IMG/VR virus record: IMGVR_UViG_3300028423_001245
Coordinates: 1-30,891 of that record
Length of the DNA: 30,891 nt
DNA from: a virus
Direction: 5' to 3' (one strand)
The notes below the pieces were generated by a model. That model was not told where the DNA came from. It saw nothing but the letters and a program-made list of their open reading frames with translations, and made no database searches. Positions 30,475 to 30,891 of the stretch are shown piece by piece. A program made the position numbers and the translations under genes. Positions within the stretch are counted from its first letter, which is position 1, and each line of letters begins with the position of its first letter.

Positions 30475-30891
30475 ATGGCGAAAATTTATTTTAATAATAA
30501 GTTAATTACGAATCCTTTTGATTCGGATGATGCTGTGGAGTCTGCGGTTGAGTCTTTTCTTAGTCGTGTGGCTTCTGCTGGGGATAAGTTTTTTAGGAGT
30601 GTGAATGGTGTGACGATTCGTGCTCCATTGGCAGGTGTGGGTGATACAGGCGTGGTTGATAGTGTGACTTACACTAAGGTTGATAGTAATCCTGATGAGT
30701 CGGTGGCTCCCACGAGTGTAACTACTGGTGTGACTAATATGGAAAGTTGGTTTAATACCTCAACCTCTTTTACTTTTAATGGTGATATTAGCCATTGGGA
30801 TACGAGTAGTGTGACTAACATGGTTCTTATGTTTAACGACGCTACTGCTTTTAATCAAGATATTGGCTCTTGGGATGTAAGTAACGTTACT
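30475..30891 (+). CDS. Adhesin with BspA-like 26-residue repeats, partial
   Basis: ATG 30475 opens a frame that continues past the right edge (139 residues seen). After an anchor ([20 protein letters not shown]) that resembles the starts of the 27975 and 29421 proteins, repeats begin near residue 86. Two are visible: [27 protein letters not shown] and [25 protein letters not shown], with a third starting VT. This V-T-N-M-x-x-M-F...F-N-x-D-I-x-x-W-D-[VT]-S pattern is the DUF285/BspA-like surface repeat known from bacterial adhesins. The ribosome binding site is weak (AAGG, seven bases upstream). It is likely another virion adhesin; length unknown. Confidence 0.8.
   Translation, partial: MAKIYFNNKLITNPFDSDDAVESAVESFLSRVASAGDKFFRSVNGVTIRAPLAGVGDTGVVDSVTYTKVDSNPDESVAPTSVTTGVTNMESWFNTSTSFTFNGDISHWDTSSVTNMVLMFNDATAFNQDIGSWDVSNVT

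Noticed and set aside
1-30891. GCCGGAA/TTCCGGC motif as a genome-wide uptake or packaging signal
   Set aside because: I count roughly 16 partial copies by eye against about 7 expected for the six-base core. The excess comes mostly from the few hairpins, so it is too weak for a dispersed signal.

Overview
The window is a piece of a tailed double-stranded DNA phage (or a prophage-like contig) with AT-rich DNA, very tight gene packing, AGGAG-type ribosome binding sites and sigma70-like promoters. The host is bacterial but cannot be fixed. The fibre modules resemble those I associate with marine tailed phages. The two small genes at 27347-27870 resemble tail chaperone genes of proteobacterial phages. 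No integrase, repressor, terminase, major capsid, tail tube, tape measure, lysin or tRNA gene is visible here, so the genome continues on both sides. No gene-free stretch exceeds 300 bases; the longest is the divergent control region at 4254-4533.

Layout. (1) 1-2859, plus strand: the end of one structural protein, a small unknown protein, a tail-collar/HxH fibre gene split by a one-base frameshift, and a tail-assembly-chaperone-like gene. (2) 2856-4253, minus strand: four small genes (a conserved phage protein of unknown role, a membrane-anchored coiled-coil protein and two small unknowns) read from their own promoter. (3) 4254-4533: a divergent control region with two facing-away promoters, a pair of palindromic boxes 22 bp apart and a perfect DnaA-box sequence. 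(4) 4534-7476: a possible SLOG-like protein, an unknown protein and a family A DNA polymerase with a 3'-5' exonuclease domain. (5) 7581-14798: an HK97-type portal (5' end frameshifted), a 990-residue unknown, a 277-residue unknown, a nested 61-residue gene, and an HD-domain protein that looks like a CCA-adding enzyme without its nucleotidyltransferase domain. (6) 14808-30891: about fifteen consecutive fibre, adhesin or chaperone genes.

The most striking part is the adhesin array at 21-31 kb. Two neighbouring fibre genes share an exact 33-bp box at the start of their C-terminal domains. They also share an exact 30-bp box across their stop codons and the start of a short open frame. That short frame is a truncated copy of the beginning of the intact 84-residue gene that closes the block. 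This looks like a cassette system for exchanging receptor-binding tips, with relics left by each exchange. Base composition changes sharply at these and other boundaries. Further along, FG-GAP propeller genes share exact 40-55 bp repeats, and a gene with BspA-type repeats runs off the right edge. Several of these units have their own promoter or terminator, so they may be expressed separately.

Two genes (fibre at 599-2349, portal at 7581-9753) are each broken by one base, and in each case one A more or fewer in an A-run restores the frame. Sequencing or assembly error is therefore the first explanation for both.
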